Positions 1 to 8,075 of a stretch of DNA of 64,000 nucleotides are shown here, piece after piece. Under the pieces are notes generated by a model that worked only from the letters and a program-made list of their open reading frames with translations, did no database searches and was not told the DNA's origin. This DNA comes from Candidatus Palauibacter scopulicola. Its GTDB lineage: Bacteria > Gemmatimonadota > Gemmatimonadetes > Palauibacterales > Palauibacteraceae. The stretch lies in NCBI RefSeq assembly GCF_947581915.1, contig NZ_CANPWG010000038.1, positions 25,429 through 89,428 of the forward strand, written 5' to 3'. The stretch's first letter is position 1. The number at the start of each line of letters is the position of its first letter. Position numbers and translations under genes: made by a program.

Positions 1-493
1 GCCTCCGTACCAGGGCGGGGGCGAGATGATCTCGGATGTACGGCTCGAGGGATCTTCCTGGGCGAAGGTGCCGCACAAGTTCGAGGCCGGAACGCCCAAC
101 ATCTCGGGCGTCGTGGGCTTCGGCGAAGCCGCCCGCTTCCTCGCGGACCTCGGGTCGGAGGCGATCGCGTCGCACGAGGACACCCTGAAGCGAGCCGCGC
201 TCGAGCGGCTCGACGAGATCGAAGGGCTTCGCCTGTACGGCCCCCGCGAGGAGCGGACGGCGGTCTTCTCCTTCACGTACGGCGACATCCATCCGCACGA
301 CCTCTCGACGATCCTCGACCAGCGCGGCATCGCGATCCGGGCGGGGCACCACTGCAACCAGCCGCTGATGGACCACTACGGGCTCAGCGCCACGGCCCGG
401 GCCAGTTTCTACTTCTACAACTCGCCGCGGGAAATCGACGCGCTGTGCGACGGCCTCGCCCTGGCAGCCGAAGTCTTCGGCGGACTGGCGTGA
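1..493 (+). CDS. sufS: Cysteine desulfurase SufS, C-terminal part (gene begins before the window)
   Basis: The frame is open from base 2 and runs to TGA at 491-493, so only the last ~163 codons are present. SufS is a PLP enzyme that takes sulfur from cysteine as a persulfide for Fe-S cluster building. The persulfide-forming cysteine is visible in RAGHHCNQPLM (TGC at 353-355), followed by the RASFYFYNS segment typical of group II desulfurases. The ATG at 26 is internal, since the codons before it continue the protein (PPYQGGGEM, a conserved SufS stretch). Four bases separate it from sufU, its usual partner, so they are almost surely one operon. No other suf gene (B, C, D) is visible in the window. 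Confidence 0.95.
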   Translation, partial: PPYQGGGEMISDVRLEGSSWAKVPHKFEAGTPNISGVVGFGEAARFLADLGSEAIASHEDTLKRAALERLDEIEGLRLYGPREERTAVFSFTYGDIHPHDLSTILDQRGIAIRAGHHCNQPLMDHYGLSATARASFYFYNSPREIDALCDGLALAAEVFGGLA

Positions 494-497
494 ACCG

Positions 498-995
498 ATG
501 ATCGAACCCCGTTCGGGAGCGTCCGGGACCATCGACCGGGAAATCCCCTCGTCGCTCAATCAGCTGTACCAGGAAGTCATCCTCGACCACTACCGGAAAC
601 CCCGGAACAAGGGACATCTGGAGGGGGCCACGCACGCGATCACGATGAACAACCCGCTCTGCGGCGACGTGATCGAACTCATGTTGCGCGTGGAGGGAGG
701 GAGCATCGCGGAGGCGCGCTTCCTGGGCCGCGGGTGCTCGATCAGCCTCGCGTCGGCGTCGATGCTCACGGGACGCGTGAAGGGGAAGTCGCTCGACCAG
801 GCGCTGGAACTCGCCGGGAAGTTCACTCATCTCCTGCACGGAAACGAGGCGCTGCTGTCGGACGACGACCTCGGCGATCTGCGCACGCTGGCGGGGGTTT
901 CGAAGTTTCCGGTTCGCATCAAGTGCGCGCTGCTGGCGTGGAACTGTCTCGAGGAGCTGGGGGACGGGACGGACGAGGACCGCGGCCCGGCGTGA
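498..995 (+). CDS. sufU: SufU-type sulfur acceptor / Fe-S assembly protein
   Basis: The 165-residue protein has the SufU/IscU fold signatures: NPLCGD (Cys55, Asp57), GRGCSIS (Cys80) and RIKCALLAW (Cys143). These are the zinc or sulfur ligands of SufU, which accepts persulfide sulfur from SufS and passes it to the SufBCD scaffold. The 18-19 residue spacer between the GRGCSIS motif and the last cysteine region, absent from IscU, favours SufU. An N-terminal extension of ~18 residues precedes the conserved LYQEVILDHYRKPRN helix, so a later start is possible, but no better start codon is seen. Its stop codon overlaps the GTG start of rsgA. Confidence 0.93.
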   Translation: MIEPRSGASGTIDREIPSSLNQLYQEVILDHYRKPRNKGHLEGATHAITMNNPLCGDVIELMLRVEGGSIAEARFLGRGCSISLASASMLTGRVKGKSLDQALELAGKFTHLLHGNEALLSDDDLGDLRTLAGVSKFPVRIKCALLAWNCLEELGDGTDEDRGPA

Positions 996-1903
996 CACCC
1001 GGTGGCCCCTCCGCTGCCGTCGGCCGCGTGCTGCGGATCGCGGGCGGGGTCTATCACGTGGACGATTCCACAACGGTGGTCCAGGCATCGCTTCGCGGGC
1101 GCCTGAAACGGACGGATTCGCGCATCGTTTCGGTCGGTGACCTCGTCGAACTGGAACGCGTCGGCGACGAGATGCGGATCGTTCGGCTCCGCGCGCGAAG
1201 CGGCGCGCTCTCCCGGCACGGCGTCTCCAAACGGCGCGAGCAGGTGATCGTCGCGAACGTGGATCAGGTCGCCGTCGTCGTTTCGGTGACGGCGCCCGAT
1301 CCCGATTTCCTCATGGTGGACCGACTGCTCGCGCTTGCGGCGCTGAGCGGCATCGACGCCTTCCTCATCGTGAACAAGACGGACCTCGCGGAGCCCGCGT
1401 CCGGAGACGGCCTCGGGCAGTACGCGGCGCTCGGCGTGGCGACGCTGCGGACGAGCGCCGAATCGAGGGCCGGACTGACGGCGCTTGCCGGACGCCTCGC
1501 GAGCCGGATCACCGTGCTCAGCGGGCAGTCGGGCGTGGGGAAGTCGAGCCTGTTGAACGCGCTCGTCCCCGAACTCGACCTCCGCGTCGGCGAGATCAGC
1601 GAGCGGCGGGGACGAGGACGGCACACGACGGTGGCTTCGGCGCTCTATCGATATCCTGGCGGCGGCTACGTGGCGGACACGCCCGGCCTTCAGTACCTGG
1701 CGCTGTGGGGGCTGGATCCGGCGGAGCTTCCGGGGGGCTTCGTCGAGATCGCGCAAGCGGGGGAGGGCTGCCGGTTCGCGGACTGCCGACACCGGGTGGA
1801 GCCGGATTGCGCGGTGCGCGCGGCCGTGGAGGATGGGACGATCCGGCGCCGGCGGCTGGAGAGCTACCTGCGGCTCCTCGACGAAGCGGAGAAGGGTCGG
1901 TGA
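992..1903 (+). CDS. rsgA: Ribosome small-subunit biogenesis GTPase RsgA
   Basis: RsgA is a circularly permuted GTPase that acts late in 30S maturation. An N-terminal OB-fold (about residues 8-75) is followed by the permuted G domain: NKTD (G4) comes before GQSGVGKSSLLN (Walker A, G1) and DTPGLQ (G3). The C-terminal zinc-binding knuckle is GCRFADCRHRVEPDC. The frame is open upstream to 734, but the GTG at 992 overlaps the sufU stop (GTGA) and gives the usual ~300-residue length (303), so I chose it. The stop overlaps the next GTG start in the same way, which indicates translational coupling. Confidence 0.93.
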   Translation: MTPGGPSAAVGRVLRIAGGVYHVDDSTTVVQASLRGRLKRTDSRIVSVGDLVELERVGDEMRIVRLRARSGALSRHGVSKRREQVIVANVDQVAVVVSVTAPDPDFLMVDRLLALAALSGIDAFLIVNKTDLAEPASGDGLGQYAALGVATLRTSAESRAGLTALAGRLASRITVLSGQSGVGKSSLLNALVPELDLRVGEISERRGRGRHTTVASALYRYPGGGYVADTPGLQYLALWGLDPAELPGGFVEIAQAGEGCRFADCRHRVEPDCAVRAAVEDGTIRRRRLESYLRLLDEAEKGR

Positions 1904-2496
1904 GCGAAGGCTGGAGCCCGGGGCGGGTCGCGCGTCGGCTGGCGGCGGCGGGCCACACCGCCGTCGACGCCGGGGCGGCGGAGCGTCACGCGGCCGTGAC
2001 CCTCGTGGTTCGTCCGCGGGGCCACGATCTGGAGGTGCTCTTCGTCCGGCGGGCGGAGGTGCCCGGCGATCCATGGTCCGGCCACATGGCGCTTCCCGGC
2101 GGACACCGGGATGCGGCGGACCCGGATCTCCTGGAGACGGCGCGCCGCGAGTTGCGCGAGGAGGTCGGGCTCGATCTGCCGCGCGGCGGGTTCCTCGGGC
2201 GGCTCGACGACCTGCACCCGGTGACGCGCCGGATCCCGTCGATCCTCATCTCCCCCTTCGTCGCCTGGCACGGGGAGGACGTCCGCATCTCCACCAATGC
2301 CGAGGTGCAGTATCACGTGTGGGCCCCGCTCGGCGCGCTGCGCGACCCGTCTCTGCGCTCCGAGATCCGCTACCCGGATGGTGGCCGGGAACACGCGTGG
2401 CCTTCCATTTTGTACGAGGGCGACGCCATTTGGGGGCTGACGCACCGCGTCGTCATGAACTTCCTCGACATCATCACGGAGAGAACCAGCGAATGA
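1900..2496 (+). CDS. Nudix hydrolase, CoA-pyrophosphatase-like
   Basis: The 198-residue protein carries a Nudix box starting at GHMALPGGHRD and ending RRELREEVGLDL, with the REXXEE core that binds Mg2+ and cleaves X-linked nucleoside diphosphates. The preceding VLFVRRAEVPGDPWSGHMALPGG stretch, with its arginines and LPGG, is the pattern of the NudL / CoA-diphosphatase branch; the exact substrate cannot be read from sequence. The start is GTG at 1900 (GTGA overlap with rsgA). The stop overlaps the ATG of the next gene (ATGA), so it sits in the middle of a translationally coupled operon. Confidence 0.88.
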   Translation: MSEGWSPGRVARRLAAAGHTAVDAGAAERHAAVTLVVRPRGHDLEVLFVRRAEVPGDPWSGHMALPGGHRDAADPDLLETARRELREEVGLDLPRGGFLGRLDDLHPVTRRIPSILISPFVAWHGEDVRISTNAEVQYHVWAPLGALRDPSLRSEIRYPDGGREHAWPSILYEGDAIWGLTHRVVMNFLDIITERTSE

Positions 2497-2960
2497 GTGA
2501 AGTCGTCTACCGCTCGCACGTGAAGATCGTGCGGCAGAAGGGACCGTACCGGACGGCGGAGATCCCGGCCACGGATGCACCGGTCGACTTCGGCGTCCAT
2601 TCGGCGATCGCCGAGTACTACGGGGTCCGCGACCAACGCGATGTCGCCACGACCCTCGACTATGTCATCGCCGCAACCGGCGGCTGACTGGCCGGAACCT
2701 TCGGGGGCGCGCTGGAAGCGCGTGGCGTAAAGGCCGATGAGGGACGGTTGGTGGCGAACGTGGAGGGCGAGGTCGAGACGGACGACGGCGTGCTCGTGAT
2801 CCGGCGGATCCGGGCTCGATATCGTCTTCAGGCGGACGAGGCGCATGCCGACGCCATCCGGCGCGCCTTCGAGGCCCACCCGCCGAAGTGTCCGGTCTAC
2901 CGAACGCTCTCCGGCTGCATCGAGATCACGACGGAACTCGACATCGTACCCGTCGCCTAG
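2493..2960 (+). CDS. OsmC-like thiol peroxidase family protein, probable selenoprotein (in-frame UGA, Sec65)
   Basis: Read through TGA at 2685-2687, the frame gives one 155-residue OsmC-fold protein. Before TGA: HSAIAEYYG and DYVIAATGG. After it: LAGTFGGALEARG, then PPKCPVYRTLSG near the end. In OsmC/Ohr proteins two cysteines form the peroxide-reducing centre. The first lies in a C-x3-T-F context and the second in a CPV-x-R-T-L context. Here the UGA falls exactly at the first (U-L-A-G-T-F) and Cys133 is the second, so selenocysteine replaces the peroxidatic residue. A hairpin with a UGGAA loop lies 19 nt downstream (2707-2723). OsmC-like selenoproteins are a known family. The ATG overlaps the upstream stop (ATGA). 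The stop shares the CTAG palindrome with the convergent dipeptidase. A nonsense mutation is the alternative, but codon use is normal on both sides. Confidence 0.85.
2707..2723 (+). promoter_or_regulatory. Candidate bacterial SECIS hairpin of the OsmC-like selenoprotein
   Basis: The arms GCGCGC (2707-2712) and GCGCGT (2718-2723) form six pairs, the outermost G-U, around a UGGAA loop. The apical loop starts 25 nt after the UGA. Bacterial SECIS elements lie within the coding region shortly downstream of UGA and usually have a G in the first two loop positions; here G is second. The match is weaker than the fdhA element and GC-rich DNA forms hairpins easily, so this is a candidate only. Confidence 0.5.
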
Positions 2961-4330
2961 GCCAACGGGTCGGCGAGGCGGCCGTAGAGGTCGGCGAGGG
3001 CCGCGATCCCCTTTCGGTAGACGCCGAGATCGATCCACTCGTCCGGCGCGTGCATGTTGCTGCCGGGAAGCCCGAAGCCGATGAGGAGCGCGGGTGCGCC
3101 GAACGTCTCCTCGAATTCCTGCACGATGGGGATCGAACCGCCCTCGCGGATGTACGCGGGCGGGGCGCCGAACCCCGACTCCAGCGCGGCGGAGGCGGCG
3201 TCGAAGACGGGATGTCCGGTGTCGGCCACCCACGGGGCGCCGCCATGCGAGCGCTTGATCTCGATCGTCACACCCTCCGGCGCGAGTTCGCGGACGCGGG
3301 CCTCGAACGCGTCGACCACCTGCGCCGGATCCTGATCCGGAACCAGCCGCATCGACACCTTCGCCATCGCGTGCGAGGGGAGAACGGTCTTCGAGCCTTC
3401 GCCGGTGAAGCCGCTCAGGAGCCCGTTCACGTCGAGCGTGGGGCGATACCACAGCCGCTCCAGCGCCGAGAACCCGGCTTCCCCGCCCAGGGCCGGCGCT
3501 CCGACGCCCGCCCGGAGCGTCTCTTCATCCATGGGGAGGCGTTCGAGATCGGCGCGTTCGCGGGGGCTGATGGGTCGGACCGCATCGTAATACCCGGGCA
3601 CGGTGGCCCGGCCGTACTCGTCGCGGAGGCCGGCGAGGATGGCGGCGAGGGCGTTGGCGGGGTTCACGACCGCGCCGCCGTAGGTGCCGGAGTGGAGGTC
3701 GGACCGGGGGCCGTGGACGTTGATCTCGGTGTAGACGATGCCCCGCAGCCCGGTCGTGATGCACGGCAACTCGGGGGAGAACATCCCGGTGTCGCTGACG
3801 AGGATTGCGTCGCAGGCGAGCCGCTCGGCGTGCTCGTGGAGGAACGCGGCGAGGTGGCGGCTTCCCACCTCCTCTTCGCCCTCGATCACGAGCTTGAGGT
3901 TGACGGGGACCTCCGCCCCGGACGCGAGGCGCGTTTCGAGCGCCTTGATGTGCATGTGGACCTGCCCCTTGTCGTCGATCGAGCCGCGGGCGTACAGGCG
4001 GCCGTCGCGGACCGCCGGTTCGAAGGGCGGGCTCGTCCACAACTCGTCCGGCTCCGAGGGCTGCACATCGTAGTGTCCGTATACGAGCACGGTGGGGGCC
4101 CCCTCCGCGTGGATCCGTTCACCCACGACGATGGGGTGCCCGCCGGTTTCGATGACCTCGGCCTCGTCCATCCCCGCCGCGAGGAGATGCTCGGCGACCC
4201 AGTCGGCGCAGGCGCGGACGTCGCCCGCATGCTCGGGATCGGTGCTGATGCTGGGGATGCGGAGAAAGGCCTTGAGTTCGTCGTGGAACCTCGCGAGTTC
4301 GCGGTCGACGTGGGCGGCGAAATCGAACAT
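2957..4330 (-). CDS. M20 family metallopeptidase (dipeptidase)
   Basis: The protein is ~457 residues, the usual size for the CNDP/DapE-like dipeptidase branch. Visible metal ligands are GHYDVQP (His), GSIDDKGQ (Asp) and IEGEEEVGS (Glu pair). The lid-domain region includes SDLHSGTYGGAV, and GGSIPIVQEF lies near the end. It is expected to hydrolyse dipeptides or related amides in the cytoplasm, as no signal peptide is present. The ATG at 4330 (MFDFAAHV) has a GGGAG ribosome-binding site at the right distance and fits the family start better than the ATG ten codons earlier at 4360. The gene is convergent with the OsmC-like gene, and the two stop codons share CTAG at 2957-2960. Confidence 0.9.
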   Translation of the reverse strand: MFDFAAHVDRELARFHDELKAFLRIPSISTDPEHAGDVRACADWVAEHLLAAGMDEAEVIETGGHPIVVGERIHAEGAPTVLVYGHYDVQPSEPDELWTSPPFEPAVRDGRLYARGSIDDKGQVHMHIKALETRLASGAEVPVNLKLVIEGEEEVGSRHLAAFLHEHAERLACDAILVSDTGMFSPELPCITTGLRGIVYTEINVHGPRSDLHSGTYGGAVVNPANALAAILAGLRDEYGRATVPGYYDAVRPISPRERADLERLPMDEETLRAGVGAPALGGEAGFSALERLWYRPTLDVNGLLSGFTGEGSKTVLPSHAMAKVSMRLVPDQDPAQVVDAFEARVRELAPEGVTIEIKRSHGGAPWVADTGHPVFDAASAALESGFGAPPAYIREGGSIPIVQEFEETFGAPALLIGFGLPGSNMHAPDEWIDLGVYRKGIAALADLYGRLADPLA

Positions 4331-4447
4331 GTGACTCCCGGGCGGGTTGAGGGCGTCCAAGGCGCCGTGACGGCGGGCGCGCGCGATCCGATGATCGGCG
4401 TGATCGACTATACGGCGGAGGCGGGCGGCGGCAAGCGGCCCGGGTGG

Positions 4448-5582
4448 TCAGTCGAAACGCTGTTCGGTGACGATCGCGCCGACCCGCGAGGAAGCGTCGA
4501 GGCCGAGGAGCCGGCGCAGGGCGGGGAGGCGGGCCAGGGCAAGGAGCGCTCCTGCGCCGGCGGCGCCGGACGGGCCCGCGATGATGCGGGCGCCCAGCCG
4601 ACCGGACGCGAGCGCCTCGGCGCCGGTGGCCCATACGGGCTCGGGGAGCGCGACCGCCGCGTCGAGCAGTGGCGCCAGGTAGTCCCAGGCGATCGTCGAC
4701 GCGACGCCGGCGGCGAGACCGCCCATCGCGGTGCGGAACGGCGGTTCCGCGATGCTCGCCCGACCGAGCCGCAGGCTCCGGCCGAAGCAGTCGGCCCGCC
4801 ACGGCTCGACGGCGATGAAGCGCGGCCGCTCCTCGCCGCACCTCTGCGCGAAGTGGCCGCACACGCCGGTCGCGAGGCCGCCGACGCCCGCCTGCACGAA
4901 GAGGTGCGTGAGCGGCGCCGAGCCTGCCGCGGCAAGGTCGTCCAGCATCTCCGCGGCGAGGAGCGTGTAGCCCGCCATGATGCGCCGGGGCGTCTCCTCG
5001 TAGCCTTCGTACGCCGTGTCGGAGACGACGACCCAGCCGTTCCGCGCGGCCTCCCGGTCGGTGTGCCCGACCACGCCGTCGTACTCGCCGGGTACGCGGA
5101 CCACCGTCGCTCCGTGTCCCTCGATCGCGTGGGCCCGAGCGGGGATCGCGTCGTCAGGAAGGAAGATCACGCAGCGGCAGCCGAACTCGGCGCTTCCCCA
5201 TGCGACGGATCGGCCGTGGTTCCCCGCGGAGGCGGTCGTGACCGTGATCTCCGCCGCCAGCGGATGCCCTGCCCGCAACTCCGCCGCCGTAGGCCGGGCT
5301 CCGCTCCGGCGCTCGATCTCGTCCTGAAGCGCGCGCAGGACCGCGAACGCCCCGCCGAGCGCCTTGAACGAGCCGAGCCCGAAGCGCGGCGATTCATCCT
5401 TGACCCGGACCGACTCCACCCCCAGCAACGCGGCGAGCCCCGGCAGTGTTACCATCGGCGTCGCGTCGTACCCATGCCAGTTGCGAATCACCTCCCGAGC
5501 GGCCGCGGTCTCGGACGGGTCGAGGATCCCTTCCGACGCCCCGCGCCGCAGTTGCGGTGAGCGGAGGGAAAGGCGGAGCGCC

Positions 5583-5584
<2 letters not shown>
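4448..5584 (-). CDS. PLP-dependent diaminopropionate ammonia-lyase-like enzyme
   Basis: This is a fold-type II PLP enzyme of ~378 residues. [12 protein letters not shown] holds the Schiff-base lysine, [13 protein letters not shown] binds the phosphate-side substrate, and [11 protein letters not shown] is the glycine loop. The opening [21 protein letters not shown] motif and overall pattern match diaminopropionate ammonia-lyase, which turns 2,3-diaminopropionate into pyruvate and ammonia. A serine/threonine dehydratase is the alternative. The start is ATG 5584, preceded by GAGGG at about 6 nt; ATG 5641 lacks a good site. This ATG lies in the CATG palindrome that also starts the divergent VOC gene, so its promoter must lie inside that gene. 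Confidence 0.8.
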
Positions 5585-5984
<400 letters not shown>

Positions 5985-6004
5985 CCGCTCAGGGAATTGC
6001 TCGC

Positions 6005-7279
6005 GTGAAACTCTCCGCCTGTCTCGCTGCCGCGGCCTGCCTGGTGGCCGTACCCCTGCCCGCGCAGGAGGTGACGCCCATCGCCAACGGCAACGGCGCG
6101 CTTCGCGTCTTCTTCGACTGTGACGGCGGCCGCGGGATGTGCGACTTCGACTTCTACCGGCGCGAGATCCCGTACGTGAACTACACGCGCGACCGCGAGG
6201 ACGCCCAGGTCCACGTCCTCATGTCCTCGGAGAGTACGGGCAGCGGGGGCCAGCGCTTCACGCTCGACTTCATCGGGCGGGAGGAGTTCGCCGACGTCAC
6301 GGATCGGCTCGAAGTCGTGACGCCGCCCAACCTCGCGTTGGAGCAGCGGCTGACGGACGTCGCCGGGACGCTTGAACTGGGACTGCTGCGCTACATCGCC
6401 CGCACCGACCAGGCCTCCAGCATCGATATCCGCTACGACGGAGCCGAGGACGGCGAGATCGCGGCCAGACCCGAGGATGACCCGTGGAATTTCTGGACCT
6501 TCCGGCTGCGGGCGAACGCCGATCTCGAGGTGGATGAGCGCACCGAAGAGTACGAACTCGAGACCGGCTTCTCGGCCGACCGGGTCACGGACGCCCTGAA
6601 GCTCGAGTTCTCCGTCGACGCGAGCTACAACCGGCGCTTGTTCGAGACCTCCGACACGACGTCCGTCACGAGTGTCCGGGAGAGCTGGGAAGCCGAGGGA
6701 CTCAGCGTATGGAGCCTGTCGGATCACTGGTCGGCGGGGGCCGCGTACGAGGTGGGGCACTCCAGCTTCGCGAACGAAGACGTACAACTCCGGGTGGGGC
6801 CGGCCCTGGAGTACAACATCTTTCCCTACTCCGAGTCGACCCGGAGGCAGTTCAATTTTCTCTACACGATCGGCGTCCGGTATCACAACTACATCGAACA
6901 GACGGTTTTCCTCAAGGAAGAGGAGACGCTTCCCCACCACCGCTTCAGCGTCCGGCTCAGCGTCCGCCAGCCGTGGGGCGAATCGTACGGGTTTCTGACC
7001 TTCTCCCAGTTCCTCCACGATCCGTCGAAGAACCGGTTCACGGCCTTCGCGGGGGCCGATTTCCGGATCTTCCGCGGCCTGTCGCTACGGCTGAACGCGA
7101 ACTATTCCCGCATCCGCGACCAGCTCAACGTGCCATCCGGCGACGCCACCACCGAGGAGGTCCTCCTCCGCCAGCGCGTCCTGCAGAGCGGCTTCGAGTA
7201 CGGCGTGTCGGTGGGGTTCTCCTACACGTTCGGGTCGATCTACTCCAACGTCGTCAACCCCCGGCTGGACCGCTTCTAG
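6005..7279 (+). CDS. Exported protein with predicted C-terminal outer-membrane beta-barrel
   Basis: It begins VKLSACLAAAACLVAVPLPAQ, a signal peptide with probable cleavage at PAQ|E. The first ~120 mature residues form a soluble part with FFDCDGGRGMCDFDFYRREI and VHVLMSSEST. After about residue 155 come alternating hydrophobic and aromatic strands (WNFWTFRLRANADLEVDERT, FGSIYSNVVNPRLDRF) expected of a barrel; the last residue is Phe, as in many outer-membrane proteins. I do not recognise a named family. The GTG start at 6005 has AGGGA upstream. The gene stands alone, 20 nt after the VOC gene, and may be cotranscribed with it. Confidence 0.75.
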   Translation: MKLSACLAAAACLVAVPLPAQEVTPIANGNGALRVFFDCDGGRGMCDFDFYRREIPYVNYTRDREDAQVHVLMSSESTGSGGQRFTLDFIGREEFADVTDRLEVVTPPNLALEQRLTDVAGTLELGLLRYIARTDQASSIDIRYDGAEDGEIAARPEDDPWNFWTFRLRANADLEVDERTEEYELETGFSADRVTDALKLEFSVDASYNRRLFETSDTTSVTSVRESWEAEGLSVWSLSDHWSAGAAYEVGHSSFANEDVQLRVGPALEYNIFPYSESTRRQFNFLYTIGVRYHNYIEQTVFLKEEETLPHHRFSVRLSVRQPWGESYGFLTFSQFLHDPSKNRFTAFAGADFRIFRGLSLRLNANYSRIRDQLNVPSGDATTEEVLLRQRVLQSGFEYGVSVGFSYTFGSIYSNVVNPRLDRF

Positions 7280-7310
7280 CACACACCACCCAACCGGGAG
7301 AGCGGGGCGG

Positions 7311-7347
7311 CCGGTCTTCCCGGTCGGGTCCGGTCTTGCCGGCCGGG
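7311..7347. repeat. Imperfect tandem repeat of 18 bases
   Basis: Two 18-base copies (7311-7328 and 7330-7347) starting CCGGTCTT differ at two positions and are separated by one base. They lie in the gap 7280-7478. The copies can also pair as CGGCCGG (7308-7314) with CCGGCCG (7339-7345), so this may be a weak terminator for the upstream gene; no T-run follows. Confidence 0.4.
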
Positions 7348-7478
7348 CATCAATTCCTATGCTTCAAGGCAGGGTGGCCGCCGCCCGGTGAGCCTCTTGC
7401 GCGCGCCGCGCGCGTCTGCCCGCGGGAGGAAGGGACGTGTGCGGGGGGGCTTCACCACCTTCAGGCGGAGGGAATGCC

Positions 7479-7886
7479 ATGAACACGAAGTGCCTCATCG
7501 CCTCGATCGCCGGCGCCGTCGTCCTTTTTGTGGGCGGCTACGTCCTGTACGAACTGCTCCTGGGTGGCTTCTTCGAAGCCAACATGGGCTCAGCCACCGG
7601 TGTCATTAAGGAGTCTCCCGATTTCCTCTGGATCGTCGTCGGCCAGCTCGCGGCCGGCGGAGTGCTCGCGACCGCCCTGGGCTGGAAGGGCGCGACGGAT
7701 GTCGCGGGCGGCGCCCAGGCGGGCGCCAAGCTCGGCGCCCTCATTGCCGCGGCCTTCGGGTTCGTGGCGCTGGGCGCGATGAACACCTCGACCCTCACCT
7801 CGGTCGTCGTCGACGTCGTCGTCACGGCCGTACTGTGGGGCGCCGCCGGCGCAGTCGTCGGCATGATGCTCGGACGCGGCGATTAG
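7479..7886 (+). CDS. Small integral membrane protein, four predicted helices
   Basis: The 135-residue protein has hydrophobic segments at about residues 5-28 (IASIAGAVVLFVGGYVLYEL), 48-67, 78-98 and 106-130. Glycine/alanine-rich packing (AAGGVLATALGW, AGGAQAGAKLGALIAAA) separates them. The pattern resembles small DUF1761-like membrane proteins, but I cannot assign a family with confidence. The ATG is well supported by GGCGGAGGGAATGCC just upstream. No partner gene is obvious: the neighbours are an outer-membrane protein and an exported peptidase, each with its own spacer. Confidence 0.75.
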   Translation: MNTKCLIASIAGAVVLFVGGYVLYELLLGGFFEANMGSATGVIKESPDFLWIVVGQLAAGGVLATALGWKGATDVAGGAQAGAKLGALIAAAFGFVALGAMNTSTLTSVVVDVVVTAVLWGAAGAVVGMMLGRGD

Positions 7887-8075
7887 CAACGACGCCAGTT
7901 CGCTGACCGACCAGGCTTGACCCCTTTCGGCGGGGGTTCGGTCGCCCGGACCGGCTCCCGCCGATCGGGTGCGCCTCCGCGCCCCGCGGGGCGGCCATCT
8001 GGACAGGCCGCCCCGACCTCCTTCACGTTCTCCGTCTCTCATCTCGTTCCGATCACGACAGCCACGAGTCTTGCC

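Noticed and set aside
2748..2960. Separate small gene starting at TTG 2748
   Set aside because: It is the C-terminal part of the OsmC-like protein; the frame continues unbroken from the TGA at 2685 and the two parts make one domain.
2888..5560. Long plus-strand ORF opposite the dipeptidase and ammonia-lyase genes
   Set aside because: Low-complexity Arg/Gly/Pro sequence antisense to two clear genes; typical of GC-rich shadows. The same holds for 26126-30199 (minus), 61505-63964 (minus) and 11508-13559 (plus).
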